Shown one piece after another: positions 19,291 through 27,980 of a DNA stretch of 64,000 nucleotides. Both the position numbers and the translations under genes were made by a program. How positions within the stretch are numbered: position 1 is the stretch's first letter; each line of letters opens with the position of its first letter. The notes beneath the pieces were generated by a model. It had not been told where the DNA came from, ran no database searches, and saw nothing but the letters and a program-made list of their open reading frames with translations. The DNA is taken from NCBI GenBank assembly GCA_963667855.2, contig CAXXKI010000029.1:620001-684000 (forward strand), read 5' to 3'. Source of the DNA: G963667855 sp963667855 (lineage in GTDB: Bacteria; Planctomycetota; Phycisphaerae; UBA1845).

Positions 19291-20063
19291 CTTAAACTGC
19301 CAATATCCTTAAACTCCAGAACGTTATCCTCGGTCAACACATCGGGATCGAGAAAATCCTTACGCATTACGGGAGGCCAACCCTTTTCCCGGAAAAGCTC
19401 CAGTTCCTCTTCGTACAAAACCCGCTGCAACCAGCAGAGCCCGATCAAGCCGTCGAGGATTACCTCGACCTGCTGGTAATCAACATCTTCGAGTTCCAGT
19501 TCTTCGTAATCGATATCCTCCGGCGCGTTGGTCAGCACGAAGGTTGCCCACTCGCTGGTACCGTCAGGTTCGATGACTAATGGAGGAAAACCTTCATCAA
19601 AGGAAACTTCCAGTTCCTCTTCCAGTTCCTCCTGGAAATCATCTTCCTCCTCGATCTCGCCGAGCAGAAACGCGATAGTCGGTTTTCCCAACCGCACCTG
19701 TACACACCGGACACCTTCCTTGAAGATTTCCCCTTGTGCCCAGGCTGCACGAACCTGGCGAAATTCCTCCGGCTCCTCCAGGGGATTGTCTTCCACTTCC
19801 ACCAGCGGTTGGCGACTGTCCCCCTGCCCGTCCAACTCCCCCTCTTCGGGGAAACGAATACGATAGCGATACCCGTCGAGCATGGCGTTTGCCCTGGTCA
19901 ATTGCAAAAGCGCCCTCAACTGCTGAGCCGACTCGGGCAACTGCGCCCGAGTCCACTGTCCCAGCATCGAGGGCATCACAAATGCCGAAAGGATCGCCAC
20001 CATTCCGATCACCAGGACGATCTCAAGCAACGTGAATGCATGCTTTTTTCCTGCTCGATTCAC
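19287..20063 (-). CDS. gspH: GspH-like pseudopilin
   Basis: 258 residues. The prepilin leader 'KKHAFTLLEIVLVIGMVAIL' is cut Ala/Phe, and the body begins 'ARALLQLTRANAML'-like, matching the GspH/FimT family (a minor pseudopilin linking the G-type fibre to the tip). It has an unusual acidic loop near residue 140 (EIEEEDDFQEELEEELE) and a second Glu-rich patch near 180, neither usual in GspH. It follows gspG by about 65 bases and overlaps gspI by 4 bases. Confidence 0.85.
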   Translation of the reverse strand: MNRAGKKHAFTLLEIVLVIGMVAILSAFVMPSMLGQWTRAQLPESAQQLRALLQLTRANAMLDGYRYRIRFPEEGELDGQGDSRQPLVEVEDNPLEEPEEFRQVRAAWAQGEIFKEGVRCVQVRLGKPTIAFLLGEIEEEDDFQEELEEELEVSFDEGFPPLVIEPDGTSEWATFVLTNAPEDIDYEELELEDVDYQQVEVILDGLIGLCWLQRVLYEEELELFREKGWPPVMRKDFLDPDVLTEDNVLEFKDIGSLR

Positions 20064-20127
20064 AGCTCGTACCCTGTGTTAAAGTTGACCGGAATCACAC
20101 GCGTCGAAAACTCAACTCATGCGGTCG

Positions 20128-20580
20128 TTAATCTTCAGTCCAGTTCTTGATGTCGTCGTCGGTATCCTCTTCCATGTCCGGCCCCTTGCTGGAAAGGTCA
20201 AAGCCATCCTCGTTATACTTACCCGGACACTCGTAGATATACGCTCCACCCCAGGGATCACGAAGCTCTTCCAGCTTGCCTTCCAAGTAAGGCCCCTTCC
20301 ACTTTTTCGAGTCTTCGTCGATGCTGCTGGGACGAGTGTACAACGCCTCCAGACCATCGTCGGTCTCCGGGTAAATGCCAACGTCAAGCCGGTACTGCTT
20401 GAGGGCGTTGGCAATAATGCCGCTGCGTCCGATCTGCGACTCGGCCAGTTTGATCTTCGCCTTGACGTCAGCGCCCATCAGCGCGGGTACGACGGCTGCG
20501 GCCAGAATAGCCAGAATGCCGACAACAATCAGGATTTCCACAAGAGTAAAACCGCTTCTTCTACGTCTTTTCTGCAACAT
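20128..20580 (-). CDS. gspG: GspG major pseudopilin
   Basis: 150 residues from the ATG at 20580; an upstream in-frame start at 20610 is less likely. The leader 'RRRRSGFTLVEILIVVGIL' is a textbook prepilin site with Glu at +5. The C-terminal part has the GspG calcium site and end motif: 'DPWGGAYIYECPG' followed by Asp/Glu-rich residues and 'DDDIKNW'. It polymerises into the pseudopilus that pushes substrates through the secretion channel. It sits between gspF and gspH as in standard operons. Confidence 0.93.
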   Translation of the reverse strand: MLQKRRRRSGFTLVEILIVVGILAILAAAVVPALMGADVKAKIKLAESQIGRSGIIANALKQYRLDVGIYPETDDGLEALYTRPSSIDEDSKKWKGPYLEGKLEELRDPWGGAYIYECPGKYNEDGFDLSSKGPDMEEDTDDDIKNWTED

Positions 20581-20647
20581 GACTAACGATCCCTTATTCA
20601 AATGACTCAAAGTCTATCAACAAGTTCAATCCCGTATTCCCCTGAAC

Positions 20648-21847
20648 CTACATCCCCGAAGACATAGTCAGAATCGGCAACAGCAGCGCCAGGGCAATAC
20701 ACAACACAACAACACCCATACCTAAAAGCAGTATGGGCTCCAACAGCCGAACCCCCAGGTCTATCTTCCGGGCGGTTCTCGCTTCGTTATCTTCCGCTAT
20801 CTGGACCAATACGTTTTCCAGGTTGTTACTCTCTTCAGCCACGGCCATCATGGTTATGACATCCTGAGGGAAAATACCACTCTTACCCAGCGGCTTCGAC
20901 AGCGTCTCACCCTTCTGAACATTCTCCGCAGCCTCGCCGATCCTATCCGACAAAACCCTGTTACCGGCCGAGCCTTTGGATATCTCCAATGCCTGAAGGA
21001 TTGGAACGCCGTTACCCAGCAGCGTTCCAAGAATGCGGCAGAAACGGCAGACTGCAACCATGGTGATGATTTGCCCCAGCATGGGCATTTTCAGCTTCAG
21101 CCTGTCGAAGGCTATCTTTCCCCCGTCGGTCTGCAGGTACAAATAGCTGCCAAGCAATGCCCCCCCGATAACCGTCAGAATCAGTGGGTACCAGCCGAGA
21201 ATAAGGTCGGTCAAGCTGAACACTATCACACTTAGAGCATTGAAGTTTTCCGCTTTGATATACTTGCGCAACTCCGGCACGACAAACGCCATAAGGAAAA
21301 TAACAATCACCGTTCCCGCAAAAAGCAGGATGCAGGGATAGATCATCGACCCTACCAGCTTGTTCCGCAGTTCGTCCTGCCGTTCGGAGAAAATAGCTAT
21401 TCGGTTAAGCACGTCCTCGAGAAAACCACCACTCTCACCCGCCCGGACCATAGTCACATGCAGGCCGGCGAACGCATGCGGGTGTTTCGCCATGGCATCG
21501 GCTAAAGTCACACCGCTGGACACATCCTCGCGAACATCGCGGAGCACCTCGGTTAAGATGGGGCTCGTACTCTGCCGGTTAAGCACCTCGAGACTTCTAA
21601 GCAGGGGAACCCCGGCTTTGAGCAGGTCGGCCAACTGGGAGTAAAAGTTAGTCTGATGCCGAAGTTTCAGTTTCCGCTTTCGCCCGGACACCACCGACTC
21701 AGACGCACCACCTCCCTCTTCCACGCTGATTGGAAAAAGCGCCTTTTCATCAATCGCGCGGAGCGCGGCGGCCTGGTTCTCGGCCTGGACTACTCCAGTC
21801 ACCGACTCACCGCTCTGAGCTACCGCTTTGTATCTGAAGGTTGGCAT
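20648..21847 (-). CDS. gspF: GspF inner-membrane platform protein
   Basis: 399 residues. An N-terminal 'MPTFRYKAVAQSGE' strand motif is followed by two T2SSF domains, each with the conserved helical bundle ('NFYSQLADLLKAGVPLLRSLEVL' at about 65-88 and 'CRFCRILGTLLGNGVPILQALE' in the second half), and three membrane helices. It ends with the typical hydrophobic C-terminus. It anchors GspE and organises pseudopilin assembly. Its length is standard. A gap of 437 bases separates it from gspE upstream. Confidence 0.93.
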   Translation of the reverse strand: MPTFRYKAVAQSGESVTGVVQAENQAAALRAIDEKALFPISVEEGGGASESVVSGRKRKLKLRHQTNFYSQLADLLKAGVPLLRSLEVLNRQSTSPILTEVLRDVREDVSSGVTLADAMAKHPHAFAGLHVTMVRAGESGGFLEDVLNRIAIFSERQDELRNKLVGSMIYPCILLFAGTVIVIFLMAFVVPELRKYIKAENFNALSVIVFSLTDLILGWYPLILTVIGGALLGSYLYLQTDGGKIAFDRLKLKMPMLGQIITMVAVCRFCRILGTLLGNGVPILQALEISKGSAGNRVLSDRIGEAAENVQKGETLSKPLGKSGIFPQDVITMMAVAEESNNLENVLVQIAEDNEARTARKIDLGVRLLEPILLLGMGVVVLCIALALLLPILTMSSGM

Positions 21848-22284
21848 ATACCGTTACATCCCTTAGCTACTTCTTAACCCGGACCACTCGATCCTCACTG
21901 AGAAATAAAGCTCCAATTCAATTCCGGGAAGGTTCCAATCGGGAGGTAACGCGGCGTTGCAAATACATCCTGGCGACCTTCCTGGTCCGCTCCTTTCACG
22001 CAATCCTTTGCGCAATACGCCGATTATCCCTACCTTAATATGGAACAAGCACTTACGTCAATTACAATATCGCCATTACTATCCGAATAAGGCCAATCTG
22101 CTTGACCTCCTTTTTCTTACCTGTTTTTTACCCGCGAGGATGGCGAAAATTGCACCCCTGAAATGGAAAATCAAACACCTTTCCAGCCAAGTAAACCGAT
22201 TACCTGAACTGGTATCAGCCATCTTCAATGGCATGCCAGATTCTCAAGCAATACTTGAACTGAAATTAGGGTGAAAACCGACGT
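21848..22284. other. Noncoding gap between gspE and gspF
   Basis: 437 bases between two same-strand secretion genes that are normally adjacent. No open frame here has a ribosome site or recognisable product; the 105-codon plus-strand frame in it looks like chance. It may carry a second promoter for the gspF-onward genes, but I see no convincing -35/-10 pair. Confidence 0.5.
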
Positions 22285-23955
22285 TTAAGCCTTGGCTACG
22301 CGGAGAACCTCTTTCACTGTGGTTTGACCGGCTCGAACTTTATTCCAGCCATCCTCGCGTAAAGTTTTGAACCCTTTTGTTTTAGCGAGATTCAGGATAT
22401 CACTCGCCGTTCCATGTTTGACGATCAGCTCTCGCAAATCATCATCCAGACGGAGCAGTTCGTAAACCCCTAATCGACCCTTGTAACCAGTCCCCCGACA
22501 TTCACGACATCCCGCGCCCCGGAACAACTTCGCCTTGCCGGTGAATTCCAGATCAGGAGGAATATCCTGTGGTTCCGGTTGATATGACTCAACGCATTTC
22601 GGGCAAATCCGCCTTACCAGCCGCTGTGCAAGCACACCTTCCACCGACGAACTGACCAGAAACGCCTCGACTCCCATATCCAGAAGTCGGGTGGCCGCTC
22701 CGCTCGCATCGTTCGTGTGCAAGGTACTGAACACCAAGTGACCGGTAAGTGAAGCGTTAATCGCCACCTCGGCCGTCTCCTGGTCTCGAATTTCACCTAC
22801 CAGAATTACATCCGGGTCGTGACGCAGGAATGCCCGCAAACCAGATGCAAAAGTAAGGCCGATCGAAGGTTTCATCTGTACCTGGTTGATCCCATCCAGG
22901 TAATACTCAATTGGATCTTCAACGGTGAGAATCTTGGTTTCATCGCTCTTAATAGTATTGAGAGCGGCATAAAGCGTAGTAGTTTTACCTGAACCGGTAG
23001 GCCCCGTAACCAGCACAATACCATGTGGCATCTGGATCATTTCGTAGAAGGAGTCATATACTTCATCCCCCATTCCCAAATCCTTCATGGTCAGCAGAAC
23101 CGACTGCTTGTCCAGAACACGAAGCACTACTCCCTCGCCGAAAGCGGTGGGGATAATACTTACACGCAAGTCGATATCCCGGTTCTGGGCGTGGATTTTG
23201 AAACTACCATCCTGAGGCAATCTCTTTTCCGCGATGTTCAGGTTCGAGAGAATCTTGATACGGCTGACAATCGCGTTTTGAAAGCGGCGAATCTCCGGCG
23301 GAACATGAGTCGTGTGCAGCACGCCGTCAATCCGGTAGCGGATTTTCAAATCGTTTTCAAACGGTTCAATGTGAATATCACTTGCCCGGTCGCGTATAGC
23401 TTCCACCAGGATTTCATTAACCAGCTTGACGACCGTGGCTTCCTGGGCAGCTTCGAGCAAGTCGCCGCCCTGCTCTTCCACGTCACTTACGACTTCCAGG
23501 TCGTCGACGTTGATCATCTGCTCAACGGTCTGACCACCAACACCGTAGTGATGCTTGATGACCCGGTCGATGTCCTCTTCGGTGGCTAGCACCGGATCAA
23601 TCCGGCATCCGGTCAGCATTCGCAGTTCATCGAAGGCGTAGAGATCAAAGGGATTGGAGGTGGCCACTCGAATGGCCCCGTTCTTCCGATCAACTGGAAA
23701 CAGCTTGTATCGGTGAACCGTTTTTGAGGGAACAACTTTCAGCAGGTCCAAATCGACCTCTACTTCGGCCAGATCAACAAATGGGATGGATAACTGCTCG
23801 CCGCGAATCTCGATCAGATCACGTTCAGTAACGAATCCCAGTTCGACAAGAGATTTCTCCAGACTGTCGGACGGGTTCTTTCGTGCCTCCAAGGCCTCGT
23901 TGATCTGGGCTTCGGTGACTTTTCCTCTTTCAACTAGAAGAGTCTTGAGACTCAT
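22285..23955 (-). CDS. gspE: GspE/PilB-type secretion ATPase
   Basis: 556 residues. The N-terminal MshEN-type domain (about 1-150) has the typical 'EEALEARK' and 'LVELGFVTERDL' pattern. The ATPase core has Walker A 'GPTGSGKTTT' near residue 320, the Asp box, Walker B 'HDPDVILVGEIRD' and a His box 'LVFSTLHTNDA'. Two CxxC pairs (CPKC near 455 and CREC near 485) form the zinc site. This is a complete, length-normal GspE that powers pseudopilus assembly at the inner face of the membrane. It is the first gene of the minus-strand secretion operon, facing ltaE across a 406-base divergent region. Confidence 0.94.
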   Translation of the reverse strand: MSLKTLLVERGKVTEAQINEALEARKNPSDSLEKSLVELGFVTERDLIEIRGEQLSIPFVDLAEVEVDLDLLKVVPSKTVHRYKLFPVDRKNGAIRVATSNPFDLYAFDELRMLTGCRIDPVLATEEDIDRVIKHHYGVGGQTVEQMINVDDLEVVSDVEEQGGDLLEAAQEATVVKLVNEILVEAIRDRASDIHIEPFENDLKIRYRIDGVLHTTHVPPEIRRFQNAIVSRIKILSNLNIAEKRLPQDGSFKIHAQNRDIDLRVSIIPTAFGEGVVLRVLDKQSVLLTMKDLGMGDEVYDSFYEMIQMPHGIVLVTGPTGSGKTTTLYAALNTIKSDETKILTVEDPIEYYLDGINQVQMKPSIGLTFASGLRAFLRHDPDVILVGEIRDQETAEVAINASLTGHLVFSTLHTNDASGAATRLLDMGVEAFLVSSSVEGVLAQRLVRRICPKCVESYQPEPQDIPPDLEFTGKAKLFRGAGCRECRGTGYKGRLGVYELLRLDDDLRELIVKHGTASDILNLAKTKGFKTLREDGWNKVRAGQTTVKEVLRVAKA

Positions 23956-24361
23956 TGCAGCGTTTCTTCCTTAAACTACTTCAAAGCCGGTTCACTCACG
24001 CGCCGGCACCCTTGATTCCACAATAGCTGGACCAGAAATCAGCTCTGCCGGAAAACAATCGACAGACCTGCACTGCCCCGGCACAACTCCGCCTATTTAT
24101 ACCATCGACAGCTCGGTTGGTTTCACATGTGCGAGGTTTATCCCAGAGAATATCGTCACGAAATCCAACAAGCACCAACCCGGCCGTAATTACTTATCAT
24201 TAATAAGCTTACAATTCGTTTGCACCAAATCTACTTTCAAGCCTCCGGGATATGTTATCGCGAGTCGTAAGTAAAGCCACTTGCCCGGGAGGAAACTTTG
24301 GTCCAATCTAGCGTTTCGATAGACAGGATAAGTATGCCCCCGATTTACCGGAGGAATGAAA
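23956..24361. other. Divergent intergenic region gspE / ltaE
   Basis: About 400 bases between divergently transcribed genes, so promoters for both should be here. It is AT-rich near 24190-24225, but I could not assign a confident -35/-10 pair. The only firm site is the GGAGG at 24350-24354, which sets the ltaE start. Confidence 0.5.
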
Positions 24362-25396
24362 ATGACATCAAGCGATATTATCGACCTGAGAAGTGATACG
24401 GTTACCAGGCCTACTAAAGAAATGCGGCAGGCGATGGCCGCCGCAGAGGTTGGCGACGACGTCTTCGGAGACGATCCGACGATTAACCGGCTTCAGGAGC
24501 AGGTGGCAGACCTGTTTGGAAAGGAAGCGGCAATCTTTCTCCCCTCGGGGACCATGGCCAACCAGGTGGCGATAAAAACGCACACCCAACCGGGCAACGA
24601 AATCATTTGCCACAAGAAAAGCCATATATATTCATCCGAAGGTGGAGCAGCTTGTGCGATAAGCGGCTGCTCGCTGGCTTTACTGGAAGGCGAAGGTGGA
24701 ATTTTTTCTGCATCGAACATGATCGGAGCAATCCGCCCGGACGATCAGCACTGTCCCAGGTCTTCGCTGGTCGTAGTGGAAAACACACATAACACCGGCG
24801 GCGGGACGGCCTGGGCACTCGGCGAAATCGGCGAGGTATGTTCATCTGCCAGAGCTCGCGGGCTCAAAACGCATCTTGACGGCGCGCGGATAATGAACGC
24901 CTGCATAGCCACCGGCACCACGCCTGCTCTATACGCGGAGCATTTCGATTCGGCCACTATTTGTTTTTCCAAAGGGCTCGGCGCCCCGGTCGGGTCGGCC
25001 CTGGCAGGCAGCAAGGAGTTTATCGCCCGGGCGAAACGTTTCCGCAAGATGATGGGCGGAACGATGCGTCAGGCGGGAATACTGGCCGCCGCGGCAATAT
25101 ACGCACTGGATCACAACGTTCAGCGACTGGCCGACGACCACGCCAACGCCGCCTTACTCGTCGAATTGCTTTCCGACTGCAGCCACATAGCTGCAAGGAA
25201 ACCGGAAACCAATCTGGTATTTTTCGAGATCGATCCAAATTGGGGTTCAGCCAAAAAGGTACAGGAAGAGGCTGCCCGGCACGGGATTTGGGTAATAGCC
25301 ATGGGGCCGCAAATCGTTCGCGCGGCAATTCACCTGCATATAGATGGAGACGATATAAATCGAGCAGCCAAAGTGCTCGGGGGAATTCTATCCTGA
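24362..25396 (+). CDS. ltaE: Low-specificity L-threonine aldolase
   Basis: 344 residues. A PLP-dependent fold-type I aldolase, cleaving L-threonine/allo-threonine to glycine and acetaldehyde. It has 'IDLRSDTVTRPT' at the N-terminus, 'GDDVFGDDPT', 'LPSGTMANQVA', 'HLDGARIMNA' (Asp contacting the PLP ring nitrogen) and the PLP lysine in 'FSKGLGAPVGS'. The second ATG (24362) is chosen because GGAGG lies 7 bases upstream; the first ATG (24356) abuts it. The stop is 6 bases from the convergent ktrA stop. It is a single-gene unit, unrelated to the secretion operon upstream. Confidence 0.94.
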   Translation: MTSSDIIDLRSDTVTRPTKEMRQAMAAAEVGDDVFGDDPTINRLQEQVADLFGKEAAIFLPSGTMANQVAIKTHTQPGNEIICHKKSHIYSSEGGAACAISGCSLALLEGEGGIFSASNMIGAIRPDDQHCPRSSLVVVENTHNTGGGTAWALGEIGEVCSSARARGLKTHLDGARIMNACIATGTTPALYAEHFDSATICFSKGLGAPVGSALAGSKEFIARAKRFRKMMGGTMRQAGILAAAAIYALDHNVQRLADDHANAALLVELLSDCSHIAARKPETNLVFFEIDPNWGSAKKVQEEAARHGIWVIAMGPQIVRAAIHLHIDGDDINRAAKVLGGILS

Positions 25397-25402
25397 TCAC
25401 CC

Positions 25403-26089
25403 TTAATCGGCAGGCAGTTTCGTCAGATGCTCGTTACTGCCGACAAGGGTCAGCGTATCACCGGGAAGGACTTTCGTATCGGGATGAGGCACAGAAACAA
25501 CCTCCGCGGTTCCTTTTGATTTTCCCTTATTGTCAACCTCTTCAACCTGGCGTCTTATTGCCACCAGGTTAACCTGGTATTTCTTTCGCAGATCCAGTTC
25601 CAGCAGTGTTTTCCCGCAGAACACCTGCGGGGCCTTGATGTTTATCAAGCTGAAACTCTCGCCGAGTTGCAGGTACTGTTCCAGCTTGGGCATACTCAGC
25701 CGGTGCGCCCAGCGATTGGCTGATTCATGTTCAGCCGAGGCGATGTCGTCTGCGCCCACTTTGCGGAGAATGGTGGCTTGAATATCGTTCATCGCCCTGG
25801 AGACAATGTGCTTTACGCCAATTTCTTTCAAGGCGGCCACCGTAAGAGCGGCGGCTTCGAAATCCTCGCCTATACCCACGATGGCAACGTCGACTTCGGC
25901 GACACCCTGAGCCTCAAGGGCAACTGTATCGGTACCGTCCATACGGACTGCCAGGGCAACTTCATCCCGCATCTGTTCAACCAGCTTCGGATCGTTATCG
26001 ATGGCTATCACCTCGTCCCCCGCAGAGGTCAAGGCACGGGCAAGATGCTGCCCAAAACACCCCAAACCGATAACAGCGTATTTCCGCAT
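25403..26089 (-). CDS. KtrA/TrkA-type potassium-uptake regulatory subunit
   Basis: 228 residues. A Rossmann TrkA-N domain (GLGCFG glycine motif at about 8-13, acidic 'AIDND' strand end, 'VRMDGTD') is followed by a TrkA-C domain (about 135-225, ending 'PGDTLTLVGSNEHL'). It is a cytoplasmic nucleotide-gated ring partner of KtrB/TrkH potassium channels. A matching KtrB/TrkH gene lies at 30690-32552 on the same strand, 4.6 kb away, separated by four plus-strand receiver genes, an IS110 element and a repeat array. Confidence 0.9.
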   Translation of the reverse strand: MRKYAVIGLGCFGQHLARALTSAGDEVIAIDNDPKLVEQMRDEVALAVRMDGTDTVALEAQGVAEVDVAIVGIGEDFEAAALTVAALKEIGVKHIVSRAMNDIQATILRKVGADDIASAEHESANRWAHRLSMPKLEQYLQLGESFSLINIKAPQVFCGKTLLELDLRKKYQVNLVAIRRQVEEVDNKGKSKGTAEVVSVPHPDTKVLPGDTLTLVGSNEHLTKLPAD

Positions 26090-26522
26090 AATGGATTCTC
26101 CATGACGATTGAACGAGCAACGCCGGTTCCCAGAGTATCACAATCAATCAACATTCTATGGGGGGGCAATAGTTTGACAAGAGTCCATATCCCCCAACCG
26201 TTTCCTGTTCAAATATGTGCAACTCATATTACCGGCTGACCAATGATCGGTGCCGTTTGTAACGCGACACTCTGGCCTTATGGATTTCGTACCGGTTATT
26301 TTTCCACCCTGCGGAGAAAAAGACAATCCAATGGAAATCATATAAACTGAGGACCTTACACTCCCCATAATAACGACGATTAATCATTGAAAAGCGAGGC
26401 AGCTTTTCTAACAACCTTAAAGTTTGCTATGCCAAAGCTATATATCGTAGGTTTACCTCAGACAAGGGCTCGAATAACAATAGCGGGAGCCGGATGCCAA
26501 TCTCGACTGAGGGGAAGAGATA
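26090..26522. other. Divergent intergenic region ktrA / receiver cluster
   Basis: 433 bases with no credible gene. It must hold promoters for both directions. A TTGACA at about 26174 has no well-spaced -10 partner. A GGGGAAGAGA ribosome site precedes the GTG at 26523. I see nothing else of note. Confidence 0.45.
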
Positions 26523-26942
26523 GTGCACAAACCAAAAATCCTCATCGCCGATGACGACCAGAACGTCCGCACTGCCTTTCGTACGCGACTTCGCCAAAGC
26601 GGTTACCGGGTGGTGGAATCAGCAAATGGATTGGATGTCCTATCTCAATACCTGAGTGAATATGTGGACGCGGTTATCCTCGATCACGACATGCCAGTCG
26701 GCGACGGGAGAACCATTGCGAGAATGATTCGGCGAGAGAGTGATGCACCGATAATTTTCATATCAGGGTTTGATGTGGATAAATTCAAGCCACTGATGAA
26801 GGAGTTGCCAGACGTATATTTCTTTTCCAAGCCGATTGATTTCGAGGAGCTGGGGCAGTTGTTAAAAAATATCACCGGTGAACCTGTCGAAGAGGCGGGC
26901 GTATCCGGCGATACCGAGGGGAGAGGTGGCCGTGAGTACTGA
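26523..26942 (+). CDS. Stand-alone response-regulator receiver protein 1
   Basis: 139 residues, GTG start with a GA-rich ribosome site. A single CheY-like receiver domain: acidic pocket Asp10-12, phospho-acceptor Asp54 in 'AVILDHDMP', Ser81 in 'IFISGF' and Lys103 in 'FSKPID'. There is no output domain; the last ~20 residues are a Gly/Glu-rich tail. It overlaps the next receiver gene by 11 bases, so the two are probably co-translated. No histidine kinase is adjacent; the nearest is at 34760. Confidence 0.9.
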   Translation: MHKPKILIADDDQNVRTAFRTRLRQSGYRVVESANGLDVLSQYLSEYVDAVILDHDMPVGDGRTIARMIRRESDAPIIFISGFDVDKFKPLMKELPDVYFFSKPIDFEELGQLLKNITGEPVEEAGVSGDTEGRGGREY

Positions 26943-27342
26943 GAATCCAAGCATTCTCGTAGTAGACGACGATGAGGCATTGACCCGCGCGTTATCCATG
27001 CGACTCAAGCAGGCGGATTTCAACGTCCGCTCGGCGACAAGCGCGGATGCGGCCGCCGAAATCGTCTTCCGCATGCACCCGGACCTTATACTCCTGGACA
27101 TCAACATGGAAGGCTACTCCGGGTTAGAATTTCACGAATGCCTGCGGATAACCGAACGGGGCAGACGTATTCCGGTGGTTTACATAAGCGGGCAGGACAA
27201 TCCGATTCACCGGGAAAACGCCAGAAAGCAGGAAGCTGCGGGCTTTGTTATAAAACCTTATTGCCCGTTCGAGATAATCGAACTGATAAATGAGATACTG
27301 GCCGCGAAATCCGCGGTCTCAACAGATAACGGTAATCAATAA
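26932..27342 (+). CDS. Stand-alone response-regulator receiver protein 2
   Basis: 136 residues from a GTG at 26932, preceded by GAGAGG; the longer frame from 26878 lacks a ribosome site and would run through the previous gene. It is a CheY-like domain with Asp12-14, phospho-acceptor Asp56 ('ILLDINM'), Ser in 'VYISGQ' and Lys in 'VIKPYC'. No output domain is present. It is the second of three tandem receiver genes. Confidence 0.9.
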   Translation: MSTENPSILVVDDDEALTRALSMRLKQADFNVRSATSADAAAEIVFRMHPDLILLDINMEGYSGLEFHECLRITERGRRIPVVYISGQDNPIHRENARKQEAAGFVIKPYCPFEIIELINEILAAKSAVSTDNGNQ

Positions 27343-27379
27343 TCGCCCCCCACAGGTTCAAGCTGAAAAGGATGAACTC

Positions 27380-27850
27380 ATGGGCGAAAACAAACTCAAC
27401 GTACTTATCGTGGATGACGATCCGGGAATTTGCCTGGCCCTGGAAAAAAGAGTCTACGACGCAGGTTACGCGGTTAAATCAGCCGGTAACGGGTATGCAG
27501 CAATCGAGATAACCGAGACTTTCAAGCCGCATGTAATAATCCTCGACGTAAGGCTTCCGGACATGGAAGGTTACGAGGTCTGCCGGGAGATCCGGAAATC
27601 AGCCGAGGGGCAGACAATAACCGTAATATTCATCACCGGGGCAACGGACACGGCCATTGATGCGTGTTATCCTAAACTCGCCGCAGCAGCCGGAGGAGAT
27701 TTCTTTTTCGCCAAACCGTACGATACGCGAATCATCCTGCGAATACTCGACGATCTGGCCCGCATGGCTATCGAGCAGAACGATAATAACGGCCCCGAGA
27801 CCATAACCCCCGCTGGTATCTGTAATAACCCAAGTAACATGTTCGGATAA
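27380..27850 (+). CDS. Stand-alone response-regulator receiver protein 3
   Basis: 156 residues from the ATG at 27380 (AAGGA 8 bases upstream); the upstream in-frame extension overlaps receiver 2. The receiver has Asp12-14, phospho-acceptor Asp56 ('IILDVRLPDMEG'), Thr in 'VIFITGA' and Lys in 'FFAKPYD'. A ~25-residue tail rich in Asn and Pro follows. It is the last receiver before the IS110 element. An imperfect hairpin (27853-27878) follows the stop, but without a U-run. Confidence 0.9.
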   Translation: MGENKLNVLIVDDDPGICLALEKRVYDAGYAVKSAGNGYAAIEITETFKPHVIILDVRLPDMEGYEVCREIRKSAEGQTITVIFITGATDTAIDACYPKLAAAAGGDFFFAKPYDTRIILRILDDLARMAIEQNDNNGPETITPAGICNNPSNMFG

Positions 27851-27920
27851 TGCTGGAATAGGAACATCCTATTAGCAAAAAATCAGAATTATAAAGCAAC
27901 AAACAAGTAATCCCATGAAA

Positions 27921-27980
27921 GGCTGCCTCCCCCGGAGAGTATAATCTCCGGTGGACAAGATTGCTCTTTGGGAGACAGCC
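27921..27980 (+). promoter_or_regulatory. Hairpin leader covering the IS110 ribosome site, with an internal TATAAT
   Basis: The outer arms GGCTGCCTCCC (27921-27931) and GGGAGACAGCC (27970-27980) pair with one mismatch and end directly at the transposase ATG, so the GGGAGA ribosome site lies in a stem. Inside is a perfect 7-bp hairpin CCGGAGA/TCTCCGG (27932-27951) whose loop holds TATAAT (27940-27945). In several IS110 elements a promoter forms across the circle junction, with the -10 supplied by the left end; this TATAAT is a candidate. Confidence 0.5.

Noticed and set aside
21957..22274. 105-codon plus-strand frame between gspE and gspF
   Set aside because: No ribosome site, no recognisable domain, odd composition; most likely chance.
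26174..26179. TTGACA as a -35 box for the receiver cluster
   Set aside because: No -10-like hexamer lies 15-19 bases downstream, and it is about 350 bases from the start codon.
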